A stretch of 35,929 bases of DNA, taken from Dyella japonica DSM 16301. GTDB lineage: Bacteria > Pseudomonadota > Gammaproteobacteria > Xanthomonadales > Rhodanobacteraceae. A program made the translations under genes and the position numbers. The notes under the pieces are model-generated. The model was not told where the DNA came from. It ran no database searches and was given only the letters and a program-made list of their open reading frames with translations. Positions 1 through 6,833 of this stretch are shown piece after piece. Where the stretch lies: NCBI RefSeq assembly GCF_001010355.1, contig NZ_JPLA01000005.1, positions 1 to 35,929 on the forward strand, in the 5' to 3' direction. Positions within the stretch are counted from its first letter, which is position 1, and every line of letters starts with the position of its first letter.

Positions 1-16
1 AACCAAAAGAAAGGGC

Positions 17-176
17 CCCCCGGATGACGCGCCTTCCGGGCCTGCGGCCCTCCAGGTGCGCGGGCGGGCTCCGGGGTTTTTCGACAGGACATCCCTGTCC
101 TGTCGAAAAACTGGCCGCATCCATGCGGCCACCCTTCGGGCTTTCCTCCACCCGCCCGCCGCGTCATACGGGGACC
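17..176. repeat. Nested inverted-repeat element
   Basis: This non-coding block is built from nested complementary arms. The outer arms at 18-31 and 160-173 are complementary with one mismatch. A second pair lies at 61-68 (CGGGCGGG) and 151-158. Inside are a perfect 16-bp stem with a TCCC loop at 76-111 and a perfect 8-bp stem at 113-130. Open frames cross it in several phases but their products are low-complexity Arg/Pro/Ala-rich peptides, so I read it as a structured interspersed repeat and not a gene. Similar blocks that give rise to spurious short ORFs are, from memory, common in Xanthomonadaceae genomes; copy number cannot be judged from one window. Confidence 0.6.
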
Positions 177-240
177 CCGAGGGTCAAGAGCCACATCAAG
201 AGCGCGCAACGCCCGGCGTCGCCTTACCGCTGTTTGTCTC

Positions 241-318
241 TTGTAGGAGCGCACCCTGTGCGCGACCACCTGACGGAGCGATACACCCACGCGCTGCGGT
301 CGCGCACAAGGGTTGCGC
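241..318. repeat. REP pair (BIME), first upstream of fumC
   Basis: The left REP (241-266) has the GTAG head followed by a GC-rich palindromic stem (GGAGCGCACCCTGTGCGCGAC). The spacer carries the same CCT-CGGAGCGATA-type sequence seen in the copies at 34015 and 34115. The right, inverted REP (about 296-318) is decayed and has lost its head. The layout matches bacterial interspersed mosaic elements made of two facing REPs, as mobilised by RAYT transposases in Pseudomonas and Stenotrophomonas. Confidence 0.75.
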
Positions 319-363
319 AGGGCCCTGGGTATCGCATCAAGGTTGCAGTTGTGGTCGGCCATT

Positions 364-446
364 TGTGGGAGCGCACCCTGTGCGCGACAGCCATGCTGCG
401 GTGTACCGCTCTGTAGGCTTGTCGCGCACAGGGTGCGCTCCCACAG
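364..446. repeat. REP pair (BIME), second upstream of fumC
   Basis: Two facing REPs at 364-388 and 421-445 have GTGG heads and near-identical stems. The spacer, read on the opposite strand, is the same family as in the other BIMEs (CCTACAGAGCGGTA), so this copy lies in the reverse orientation relative to the one at 241. It ends about 85 bp before the fumC start codon. Confidence 0.8.
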
Positions 447-530
447 ACAAGCCGGACACGCTCCCCCTTGGCGGCGCCCTAACACGCCCCGACCTATATT
501 TCCGACATCCCACCGAGGAATCGCAAGGAC

Positions 531-1928
531 ATGACCCAGTTCCGCATTGAACACGACAGCATGGGCGAGTTGAAGGTGCCGGCCAAGGCGCTTTACGGTG
601 CCCAGACGCAGCGCGCTGTCGACAACTTCCCGATTTCCGGCATGCATCTGCCACGTTCTTTTATACGCGCGCTGGGCCTGATCAAGGCCGCGGCTGCCGA
701 TGCCAATTTTCTGCTGGGTCATCTGAAGAAAACCCAGGCGCACGCCATTCGCAAATCGGCGCTCGCCGTGGCCCAGGGCGAGTACGACGATCAGTTTCCG
801 ATCGACGTGTTCCAGACCGGTTCGGGCACCAGCACCAACATGAATGCGAACGAGGTGATTGCTCATCTGGCCAACAAGGCCGGCGGCAAGATTCACCCGA
901 ATGATCACGTCAACTACGGGCAGAGCTCCAATGACGTCATTCCCACCGCCATCCATGTCAGCGCCACGCTGACCACCAGTGGGCAGTTGCTGCCGGCGCT
1001 CAAGCACCTCAAACGGACCATCGATCGCCGCGCCCGCGAACTGCGCAACGTGCCCAAGACCGGCCGCACGCACCTGATGGATGCGATGCCGGTGACGTTT
1101 GGTCAGGAGCTGTCCGGCTGGGCCGCGCAGATCGGCAGCGCGATCGAGCGCATCGAAGACAGCCTCAAGCGCATGCGCCGTCTTCCGCTCGGCGGCACGG
1201 CTGTGGGCACGGGCATCAATGCCGACCCGAAGTTCGGTGCTGCGGTGGCGCGCGAATTGAAGAAGCTCAGCGGCGTGCGTTTCGATGCGGCAGACAACTA
1301 TTTCGAAGGCATGGCCGCGCAGGACGCCGCGGTGGAATTGTCCGGCCAGCTCAAGGCGCTGGCGGTGGCCTTGATGAAGATCGCCAACGACCTGCGCTGG
1401 ATGAATTCCGGTCCGCTCGCCGGCCTGGGCGAGATCGAGCTGCCGGCGCTGCAGCCGGGTTCGTCGATCATGCCGGGCAAGGTGAATCCGGTGATACCCG
1501 AGGCCACCGCGATGGTCGCCGCACAGGTGATCGGCAACGACGCGGCGATCACCATCGCCGGTCAGTCCGGCAATTTCCAGCTCAACGTGATGCTGCCCTT
1601 GATCGCCCACAACCTGCTGCAGTCGATCGAGATCTTGTCCAACGTCAGCGTGCTGCTGGCGGACAAGGCGATCGCTGGTTTCAAGGTGAACACGGCGCGG
1701 GTGAAGGAAGCGCTGGACAAGAATCCCATTCTCGTCACCGCACTCAATCCGGTGATCGGCTACGAGAAGGGTGCCGCAACGGCCAAGAAGGCCTACAAGG
1801 AGAAGCGCCCGATCATGGATGTGGCGCTGGAAACCACCGGGCTCTCCAAGGCTGAACTGCAGAAGCTGCTGGATCCGATGACGCTGACGCGCGGTGGCAT
1901 ACACGGCGGCGGTGGCGGCGGCGGTTAA
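531..1928 (+). CDS. fumC: Class II fumarate hydratase
   Basis: This cytosolic, iron-independent fumarase interconverts fumarate and L-malate in the TCA cycle. The 465-residue length and collinear family sequence fit FumC. The fumarase/aspartase superfamily signature GSSIMPGKVNP begins at residue 310, and the TGSGTSTNMNANEV and YGQSSND substrate-binding segments are present. The ATG at 531 is preceded by GAGGAA about 10 nt upstream. An oddity is the C-terminus, which ends in a run of seven glycines encoded by a GGC/GGT tract and is probably a disordered tail. The gene stands alone, flanked by REP elements on both sides, and faces the DUF2884 lipoprotein gene convergently. Confidence 0.97.
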   Translation: MTQFRIEHDSMGELKVPAKALYGAQTQRAVDNFPISGMHLPRSFIRALGLIKAAAADANFLLGHLKKTQAHAIRKSALAVAQGEYDDQFPIDVFQTGSGTSTNMNANEVIAHLANKAGGKIHPNDHVNYGQSSNDVIPTAIHVSATLTTSGQLLPALKHLKRTIDRRARELRNVPKTGRTHLMDAMPVTFGQELSGWAAQIGSAIERIEDSLKRMRRLPLGGTAVGTGINADPKFGAAVARELKKLSGVRFDAADNYFEGMAAQDAAVELSGQLKALAVALMKIANDLRWMNSGPLAGLGEIELPALQPGSSIMPGKVNPVIPEATAMVAAQVIGNDAAITIAGQSGNFQLNVMLPLIAHNLLQSIEILSNVSVLLADKAIAGFKVNTARVKEALDKNPILVTALNPVIGYEKGAATAKKAYKEKRPIMDVALETTGLSKAELQKLLDPMTLTRGGIHGGGGGGG

Positions 1929-1947
1929 CCACCCACTGCCTCACCCT

Positions 1948-2020
1948 TGTAGGAGCGCACCCTGTGCGCGACCCGATCTGGCCCAAGGGCCAGGTCGCGC
2001 ACAGGGTGCGCTCCTACAAG
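1948..2020. repeat. REP pair between convergent genes; possible bidirectional terminator
   Basis: Two facing GTAG-headed REPs (1948-1972 and 1994-2019) enclose a different spacer that is itself palindromic (CTGGCCC-AA-GGGCCAG). The whole 72-bp block can fold into one nearly perfect long hairpin. It lies between the fumC stop and the end of the minus-strand lipoprotein gene, so it could terminate both transcripts. REP identity is clear; the terminator role is inference, since no strong T-tract follows. Confidence 0.8.
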
Positions 2021-2027
2021 ATAGCTT

Positions 2028-2585
2028 TTAGTGCTTGGTGTCCTTGCGGCACTTCTCGACATGCTCCTCGCTCACCGCCGTGGCATACGGCTTGAACGCA
2101 TCGAGCTGGGTCGCCAGCGCGTCCTGCGCGGTCTTCATGTCGGCCACGTCCTCGCAGATCTTGGCGGCGGCCTGCTTGATGGTTGCCGCGGCTTCCTCGA
2201 CCTTCTGCTTGGTCTGCTCGGCGGTGTCGGCACCGGTCATCTTGCCGGCCACTGCGCCCAGCTCCTTGGTGGCGGTCGCCACGCCCGCCTTGCCCGCCTC
2301 CATGGCGTGCTCGCGCATTTGCCGGGCTGCCCCGTTGTAACGTTGCAGCAGGGCGCGCTGTGCGTCGTTGATCGCCACATCGTGACCGTCGATGGCCAGC
2401 TGTCCGTTCTGATCGACCGTGGCGTCGGGGGCGCCGGACGCCTTGATGGTGACCTGTCCGTCATGCAGCGTGATGTGGCCGTTGATCACATCGGTATCGC
2501 CGCCAAAGATCTGGACATCGTTGCCCGAGCTGCAAGCGGTCAGCACGGCAAGGGCGAGCACGCAGGGCAGGTAGCGGAACGACAT
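2028..2585 (-). CDS. DUF2884 (YggN-like) lipoprotein
   Basis: This is a 185-residue predicted lipoprotein. Residues 1-17 form a signal peptide ending in the lipobox LTAC, with Cys18 as the lipidated residue. The mature part begins with short beta-rich segments (INGHITLHDGQVTIKASGAPDATV) typical of DUF2884 proteins, then an Ala/Lys/Glu-rich helical region (about residues 85-165) that may form coiled coil. DUF2884 is, to my knowledge, functionally uncharacterised. The gene lies downstream of the ABC operon on the same strand, separated by a long hairpin at 2644-2691, so it probably has its own promoter. Subcellular site is inferred from the lipobox; with Ser after Cys an outer-membrane destination is likely. 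Confidence 0.75.
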   Translation of the reverse strand: MSFRYLPCVLALAVLTACSSGNDVQIFGGDTDVINGHITLHDGQVTIKASGAPDATVDQNGQLAIDGHDVAINDAQRALLQRYNGAARQMREHAMEAGKAGVATATKELGAVAGKMTGADTAEQTKQKVEEAAATIKQAAAKICEDVADMKTAQDALATQLDAFKPYATAVSEEHVEKCRKDTKH

Positions 2586-2643
2586 GGCGACACTCCGTGG
2601 TGTGAGGGGTGAAGTCTGCCGCAGCTTGGGCGGCGGGAAAAGT

Positions 2644-2691
2644 TTGTCCCGCCTGCACCCCGCGTCCTTGCGGAAGATGCAGGCGGGACAA
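2644..2691 (-). terminator. Hairpin after the ABC permease gene
   Basis: A perfect 14-bp stem (2644-2657 with 2678-2691) and a 20-nt loop lie 10 bp past the permease stop codon. Read on the minus strand the stem is followed by ACTTTTCCC, a short T-tract. It probably ends the ABC operon transcript and separates it from the lipoprotein gene. Confidence 0.5.
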
Positions 2692-2700
2692 GACCGTCGA

Positions 2701-3666
2701 TCAGCTGTCGTCGCGGACCCGGCGGAACCACACGGCGGCGGCGATCAGGGCCAGGCCGGCAATCACGCCTATCCACAGGTCGGGCGAAGCGAGCAGGCCG
2801 TAGGTGTGCATGGGTGACAGCACCGCCAGCGGGTCGTTGTCGTTCATCTCGCCCATGTTCAGCGCGCTGTGCTTGTCGAACACCAGGTTGGAACCGGGGA
2901 ACACGCTCAGCAGTGCACGCTGCACGACGTTGGCCCAGAACCACGCCGAGGACAGATTGAACAGGCCCATGATGTTGAACCAGCTCACCATGAGGCCCAG
3001 CACCACCGGCACCGCCACCGCCCACAGGAAGGGCTTGCTGCGTGCGCCGGCCGAGCAGAGCATCAGCCAACCCACCGCGGGCAGGGCCCAGAGTGCGTAC
3101 AGCGGGACATTGCTGACCAGCGAGGCCACGGCGCGCAGCGGATGACTCAGTGCCAGCAGCTGCCACACGTTGATGCCATGGAAGGACAACACGATGGCGA
3201 AGATGAACAACTGCACCAGGCCGCAGATGATGCTCACCACGACCGCGATGACCGGCGCCACGACGGCGGCACTGACCACTTTGGACAACACCGTGCTGGT
3301 GTTGGAGATCGGCAGGGACTTCCAGAACAGCACGCTGCGGTCGCGGCGGTCGTCATAGAGCGAGCCCAGGCAGTAGAACAGCACCACGATGCCCATCACG
3401 ATGCCGATGAATCCCATCGAGGAAATCATCGCGATGTCCGCGGCCGCGCCGACCTGTTTCCAGTCGCCGGCATCGGCGTGCTGCATCATCATCTGGATGT
3501 CGTTGCCGCCGATGCGTACGCCGTGACGCGCGCTGAGCACTTCGGCGGTGATGATCGCCATCACGTTGAGCACCAGGAAGACGCCGCCGGTGACGATCGG
3601 GGCCCACAGGAAACCTCCGCGGTGCTCCCAGAATTCTCGCTTCAGCAACCAGTAGAAGGTTTTCAT
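2701..3666 (-). CDS. ABC transporter permease (ABC-2 like)
   Basis: The 321-residue integral membrane protein has about six hydrophobic segments, including residues near 20-45, 105-125, 155-185, 215-235, 240-260 and 295-315, and a large extracytoplasmic loop after the first helix. This topology fits the membrane subunit of an ABC-2 type exporter. Its ATG at 3666 overlaps the ATPase stop codon by 4 nt, so the two are translationally coupled and form one transporter. The substrate is unknown. YtrA-regulated ABC systems in other bacteria are linked to cell-envelope stress or antimicrobial peptides, but nothing here specifies the ligand. Confidence 0.85.
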   Translation of the reverse strand: MKTFYWLLKREFWEHRGGFLWAPIVTGGVFLVLNVMAIITAEVLSARHGVRIGGNDIQMMMQHADAGDWKQVGAAADIAMISSMGFIGIVMGIVVLFYCLGSLYDDRRDRSVLFWKSLPISNTSTVLSKVVSAAVVAPVIAVVVSIICGLVQLFIFAIVLSFHGINVWQLLALSHPLRAVASLVSNVPLYALWALPAVGWLMLCSAGARSKPFLWAVAVPVVLGLMVSWFNIMGLFNLSSAWFWANVVQRALLSVFPGSNLVFDKHSALNMGEMNDNDPLAVLSPMHTYGLLASPDLWIGVIAGLALIAAAVWFRRVRDDS

Positions 3667-4520
3667 GCGTAGGTTCCCTTCATGGTGGCGACGAACAAGT
3701 CACTGACGGTGGGGCGGCGGACCTCGCCCATGCTTTCCAGCGTGGCGCGGTCGGCGCCGTCGAACAGGAAGATGCTCTTGCCGAACACCTGTCGCTCATC
3801 GAGCGGCTTCATGCTGCGGGCAGTGGCGGCCTTGTCGGCGCTCACCATGACCTCGGCGAATCGTTCGCCCACGGTATCCATGTCGGTATCCAGCACGATC
3901 CTGCCGTCGCGGATGAACATCAGGTCGGTGAGGATGTTCTCGATCTCCTCGACCTGGTGCGTGGTGACGATGATCGTCTTGTTCTCGTCGAAGTAATCTT
4001 CCAGCAGGCTCTGGTAGAACTGCTTGCGGTAGAGGATGTCCAGGCCCAGCGTGGGCTCGTCCAACACCAGCAGGCGGGCGTCGATGGCCATCACCAGCGC
4101 CAGATGCAGCTGCACGATCATGCCCTTGGACATCTGCTTCACGCGCTGCTTGGGGGTGAGCTTGGTGCGTGCCAGGAAGGCTTCGCACTTGGCCCGGTTG
4201 AAGCGCGGGTGCACGTTGGCGACAAAATCGATCGCCTCGCTGACCCGGATCCAGCGCGGCAGCACCGCCACGTCGGCGATGAAGCACACCTGTTCCATCA
4301 GCTGGTCGCGCTGCGTGCGTGGATCGAAGCCCAACACATTCAGCTCGCCCTTGAAATCGGTGAGGCCGAGGATGGCCTTCAGTGCGGTGGTCTTGCCGGC
4401 GCCGTTGGGGCCGATCAGCCCCACGATGCGGCCCGACTCGATGCGGAAGCTCACGTCGTTCAGCGCGTGCGCATTCTTGTAGGTCTTGTTCAGACCGGTG
4501 GCCGTGACGACCGCGTTCAT
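3663..4520 (-). CDS. ABC transporter ATP-binding protein
   Basis: This 285-residue nucleotide-binding subunit energises the adjacent permease. It has Walker A GPNGAGKTT near residue 38, a variant signature MSKGM in place of LSGGQ, Walker B LLVLDEPTLGLD and the switch His in TTHQVEE. The C-terminal 70 residues beyond the ATPase fold resemble the accessory region of YtrB-like exporters. It overlaps GntR upstream and the permease downstream by 4 nt each, so the operon is tightly coupled. Confidence 0.93.
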   Translation of the reverse strand: MNAVVTATGLNKTYKNAHALNDVSFRIESGRIVGLIGPNGAGKTTALKAILGLTDFKGELNVLGFDPRTQRDQLMEQVCFIADVAVLPRWIRVSEAIDFVANVHPRFNRAKCEAFLARTKLTPKQRVKQMSKGMIVQLHLALVMAIDARLLVLDEPTLGLDILYRKQFYQSLLEDYFDENKTIIVTTHQVEEIENILTDLMFIRDGRIVLDTDMDTVGERFAEVMVSADKAATARSMKPLDERQVFGKSIFLFDGADRATLESMGEVRRPTVSDLFVATMKGTYA

Positions 4521-4900
4521 GACTGGCTCCCTTCGCTGCCCATGCTATTGGGGGCTTCGCGCAGCAGGGTCTTCAGGTCCAGCCCCAGGCGTTGCAGGCG
4601 GGCGAAGAGCGCGGGCCATTCCTCCCGCAGGAAGCGCTCTCGTTCGGACTTGAGTAGCGCTTCCCTGGCTCCATCGATGACGAACATGCCCAAACCCCTC
4701 CTTTTTTCCACCAGTTGATCGTCGACCAGTTCCTGATACGCCTTGGAGACGGTGAGCGGATTGATCTGAAAATCCGCAGCAACCTGGCGTACTGACGGCA
4801 GCGGGTCGCCCTCGTTCAAGGCGCCGTCCAGAATCATCGCCACTACGCGTTCGCGGAGCTGGCGGTAGATCGGGACGCTGTCGTTCCAGGTGATGGTCAT
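4517..4900 (-). CDS. GntR-family regulator, YtrA subfamily
   Basis: The 127-residue protein has an N-terminal winged helix (about residues 10-75, with SVRQVAADFQINPLTVSKAYQEL typical of GntR) and only a short helical C-terminal dimerisation tail. This short architecture defines the YtrA subfamily, whose members usually repress their own ABC transporter operon. It lies between a small exported protein (4-nt gap) and the ATPase (4-nt overlap). The palindrome at 5259-5280 over the operon promoter is the likely operator, giving autoregulation. The effector is unknown. Confidence 0.9.
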   Translation of the reverse strand: MTITWNDSVPIYRQLRERVVAMILDGALNEGDPLPSVRQVAADFQINPLTVSKAYQELVDDQLVEKRRGLGMFVIDGAREALLKSERERFLREEWPALFARLQRLGLDLKTLLREAPNSMGSEGSQS

Positions 4901-4904
4901 ACTG

Positions 4905-5228
4905 TTATTCCTTGCTGATACGGCCGAACTTGGTGCTACCGAAAGAATAGTAGGGCATGGCCAGCTGGCTCCCGAGCACCACGTTGGAGGCGGCTTCGGC
5001 CGACAGCAGCGGGGCAGCGCTCAGGTTGGCGACGTTGACGTCGGCCAGCATGGCGGCGGCGCGGAGGTCTTCAGCCGAGGGGCGGACCGTGACCGGAGCC
5101 AGGTCGATGACCTTGACGCCGTTGATCTCACTGACGGGGAGACTGTTGACGTTGGAGTTGATGGCGGCCAGGCCAACCGTAGTGAACAAGGCGGCGGCGG
5201 TCAGGGCTAGCAGGTTATTCGCTTTCAT
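4905..5228 (-). CDS. Small exported protein, first gene of the GntR/ABC operon
   Basis: I do not recognise this 107-residue protein. Residues 1-22 (MKANNLLALTAAALFTTVGL) form a clear Sec signal peptide. The mature part is about 85 residues with no cysteines and is rich in Ala, Val and Leu (VKVIDLAPVTVRPSAEDLRAAAMLAD). AAAGGAG lies 6 nt before the ATG. It is the first gene after the operon promoter and only 4 nt upstream of the GntR gene, so it is co-expressed with the transporter. It could be the exported substrate, a periplasmic partner or a sensor; nothing in the sequence decides this. Confidence 0.8.
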   Translation of the reverse strand: MKANNLLALTAAALFTTVGLAAINSNVNSLPVSEINGVKVIDLAPVTVRPSAEDLRAAAMLADVNVANLSAAPLLSAEAASNVVLGSQLAMPYYSFGSTKFGRISKE

Positions 5229-5258
5229 GGCGTTCTCCTTTAGTGCTCTCGTGGACCG

Positions 5259-5280
5259 GTGTTGTAGTGAACTATAACAC
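5259..5280 (-). promoter_or_regulatory. Probable GntR/YtrA operator
   Basis: This is a 22-bp inverted repeat with 10-bp arms GTGTTGTAGT and ACTATAACAC (one mismatch) around a 2-bp centre. It covers the -10 box of the operon promoter (5271-5276), which is where a repressor would block initiation. The symmetry and length fit a dimeric GntR protein; assignment to the product of 4517-4900 is inference from context. Confidence 0.7.
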
Positions 5281-5298
5281 CATATCTTCAGGCGTCAA
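5271..5298 (-). promoter_or_regulatory. Sigma-70 promoter of the GntR/ABC operon
   Basis: On the minus strand TTGACG (plus 5293-5298) and TATAGT (plus 5271-5276) are separated by 16 bp. The start codon of the first gene lies about 40 nt downstream, after AAAGGAG. The -10 box lies inside the palindrome described at 5259-5280. Confidence 0.7.
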
Positions 5299-5518
5299 TA
5301 GCTCGGATCGAAATTCGCAACATGACTGATGGCCTATAAGGCTGAACGAGGTCCGGGGCAGGCCTGGGCCCGGAAGCTGGCGCTTATGTTCCGCAGCGAG
5401 GTGGGCCGCCGGCAGGGCCAGCCATCAGCCATCGCAGGTGACAGGCATCACCTGCACGCGCGCGCTGCGAGCCGTGTGCTTCAATGACCTTCGTGGCTAT
5501 GGGCAGAAGGAACGCTGC

Positions 5519-6304
5519 ATGGACGTCGGTCTGGCTGGGCAGGTCGTGGTGATCACGGGCGCGAGCAAGGGCATCGGCCTGGCGTGTGCGCAGGCGTTTG
5601 CACGCGAAGGCGCGAAGGTGGTCGGCATCTCGCGCAACCTCGCGCACCTGCATGCCGCGCAGCACGACCTCGAGCGCGAAGGGCTGCGCATGGACGTTGC
5701 CGCCGCCGACCTGCGCGAGATCGTCGCGGCGCAGATGGTGGCCGAATACATCGAGAACGAATTCGGCCCGATCGAGGTGCTGGTCAATTGCGCGGGCGCC
5801 GCGCGCCGCACGCCAGTGGCGGATCTGCATGCCGACGCGCTGCACGACGCGATGCACGCGAAGTACTTCACCTATATGCACATGATCGATCCGGTGATAC
5901 GGCGCATGGCGGCACGCGGCCACGGCAGCATCGTCAACGTGGTGGGCCAGGGCGGCCGGCAGGTCAGTCCCGTGCATATCGGCGGCGGGGCGGCCAATGC
6001 GGCCTTGATGCTCGCCTCCGTGGGCTACGCCAATGCGTATGCGTCCAAAGGCGTGCGCGTGAACGTGATCAATCCCGGCCCCACGCGCACGGGGCGATTG
6101 CAGGAAGGCCTCGAAGCCCTGGCGCGCGCCAGCCATCGGTCCATCGACGACGTGCTTGCTCAACAATTGGAGGAGATCCCGATGGGACGCATGGCCGAGC
6201 CGCGCGAGATCGCCAACGTCGCTGTGTTCCTTGCCTCGCCGCTGGCCAGCTACGTCACCGGCGCGGTGATTCCCATGGATGGCGGGAAGACGGGCGTGGC
6301 GTAA
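5519..6304 (+). CDS. SDR-family protein with degenerate catalytic motif
   Basis: The 261-residue Rossmann-fold protein belongs to the classical short-chain dehydrogenase/reductase family. The nucleotide-binding motif TGASKGIG is near residue 14, NCAG near residue 87, and the late-fold motif RVNVINPGPTRTG is present. The C-terminal ASYVTGAVIPMDGG segment is typical of FabG-like enzymes. In the region where YxxxK should be, the sequence reads IGGGAANAALML, so Tyr and Lys are absent, and the usual catalytic Ser after IVN is also missing (IVNVVGQGG). The ATG at 5519 is chosen because AAGGA lies 8 nt upstream; an earlier in-frame ATG at 5438 would add a 27-residue unlike-family extension. It is monocistronic; the substrate is unknown. 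Confidence 0.85.
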   Translation: MDVGLAGQVVVITGASKGIGLACAQAFAREGAKVVGISRNLAHLHAAQHDLEREGLRMDVAAADLREIVAAQMVAEYIENEFGPIEVLVNCAGAARRTPVADLHADALHDAMHAKYFTYMHMIDPVIRRMAARGHGSIVNVVGQGGRQVSPVHIGGGAANAALMLASVGYANAYASKGVRVNVINPGPTRTGRLQEGLEALARASHRSIDDVLAQQLEEIPMGRMAEPREIANVAVFLASPLASYVTGAVIPMDGGKTGVA

Positions 6305-6833
6305 TGGTGACCGTCAATCGGCGGACGTAAAGACGTCCATATTGTTTTGTGGGATGGATAGAGTGCATTGACCGACGCTACGGCCTTTCGGAGGTAATCG
6401 CGAGAGGCTGCTACGCGGCGCCAGGCAATTCGCAGGTTTGTGCATGACCGCACGCTGCGCGATGGCCAGCCTTTGCTTCATGTGACTATTCACGTTTCTT
6501 TTATGCCGGTTTCTTTAATCGTCTCTGCCGAGTGACGATGTGCTGCTGCATCAAGGCGCGAAACCGGCCGAACGGCCCGATTTCATGCGTTGCGCACAGG
6601 CTCCGCGGAATGCTGATCGGCGCGCGAAGATGGATCGGAGACCGTGGGGCAGGCCATCGTCGGCAGGGGCATGAGCGTGGAGACGCCGCAGAGGGCAGGG
6701 TGCTTTGGCGTTGGCCAAGCAGTTTCCGCGGATCGTGTGGGTTCGTTGGTAGAGGCAGCAGCGCAGGGGACGAGGTGTGCCTGGCCAGCCAGCCCGTTTT
6801 CGACGTTCCGTCACTGACCCAAGGCGACATTCC
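6305..6833. other. Long leader region upstream of the bcs operon
   Basis: These 529 bp separate the SDR gene from bcsB. Frames on both strands give only low-complexity products with no family resemblance, so I see no gene. The stretch 6481-6520 is locally AT-richer (TTTCTTTTATG) and could hold the operon promoter. A short GTGA-CTAT-TCAC palindrome lies at 6481-6493. I cannot place a convincing -35/-10 pair or a c-di-GMP riboswitch here. Confidence 0.4.

Noticed and set aside
24..550. Several overlapping short ORFs before fumC
   Set aside because: They traverse the inverted-repeat element and REP sequences, and their products are Arg/Pro/Cys-rich with no plausible family. One overlaps the fumC start.
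6480..6494. TGTGACTATTCACG as a CRP/Clp or FNR site upstream of bcs
   Set aside because: Half-sites are 4 bp apart with CRP-like arms, whereas CRP needs 6 bp and FNR needs TTGAT arms. It is also about 340 bp from bcsB.
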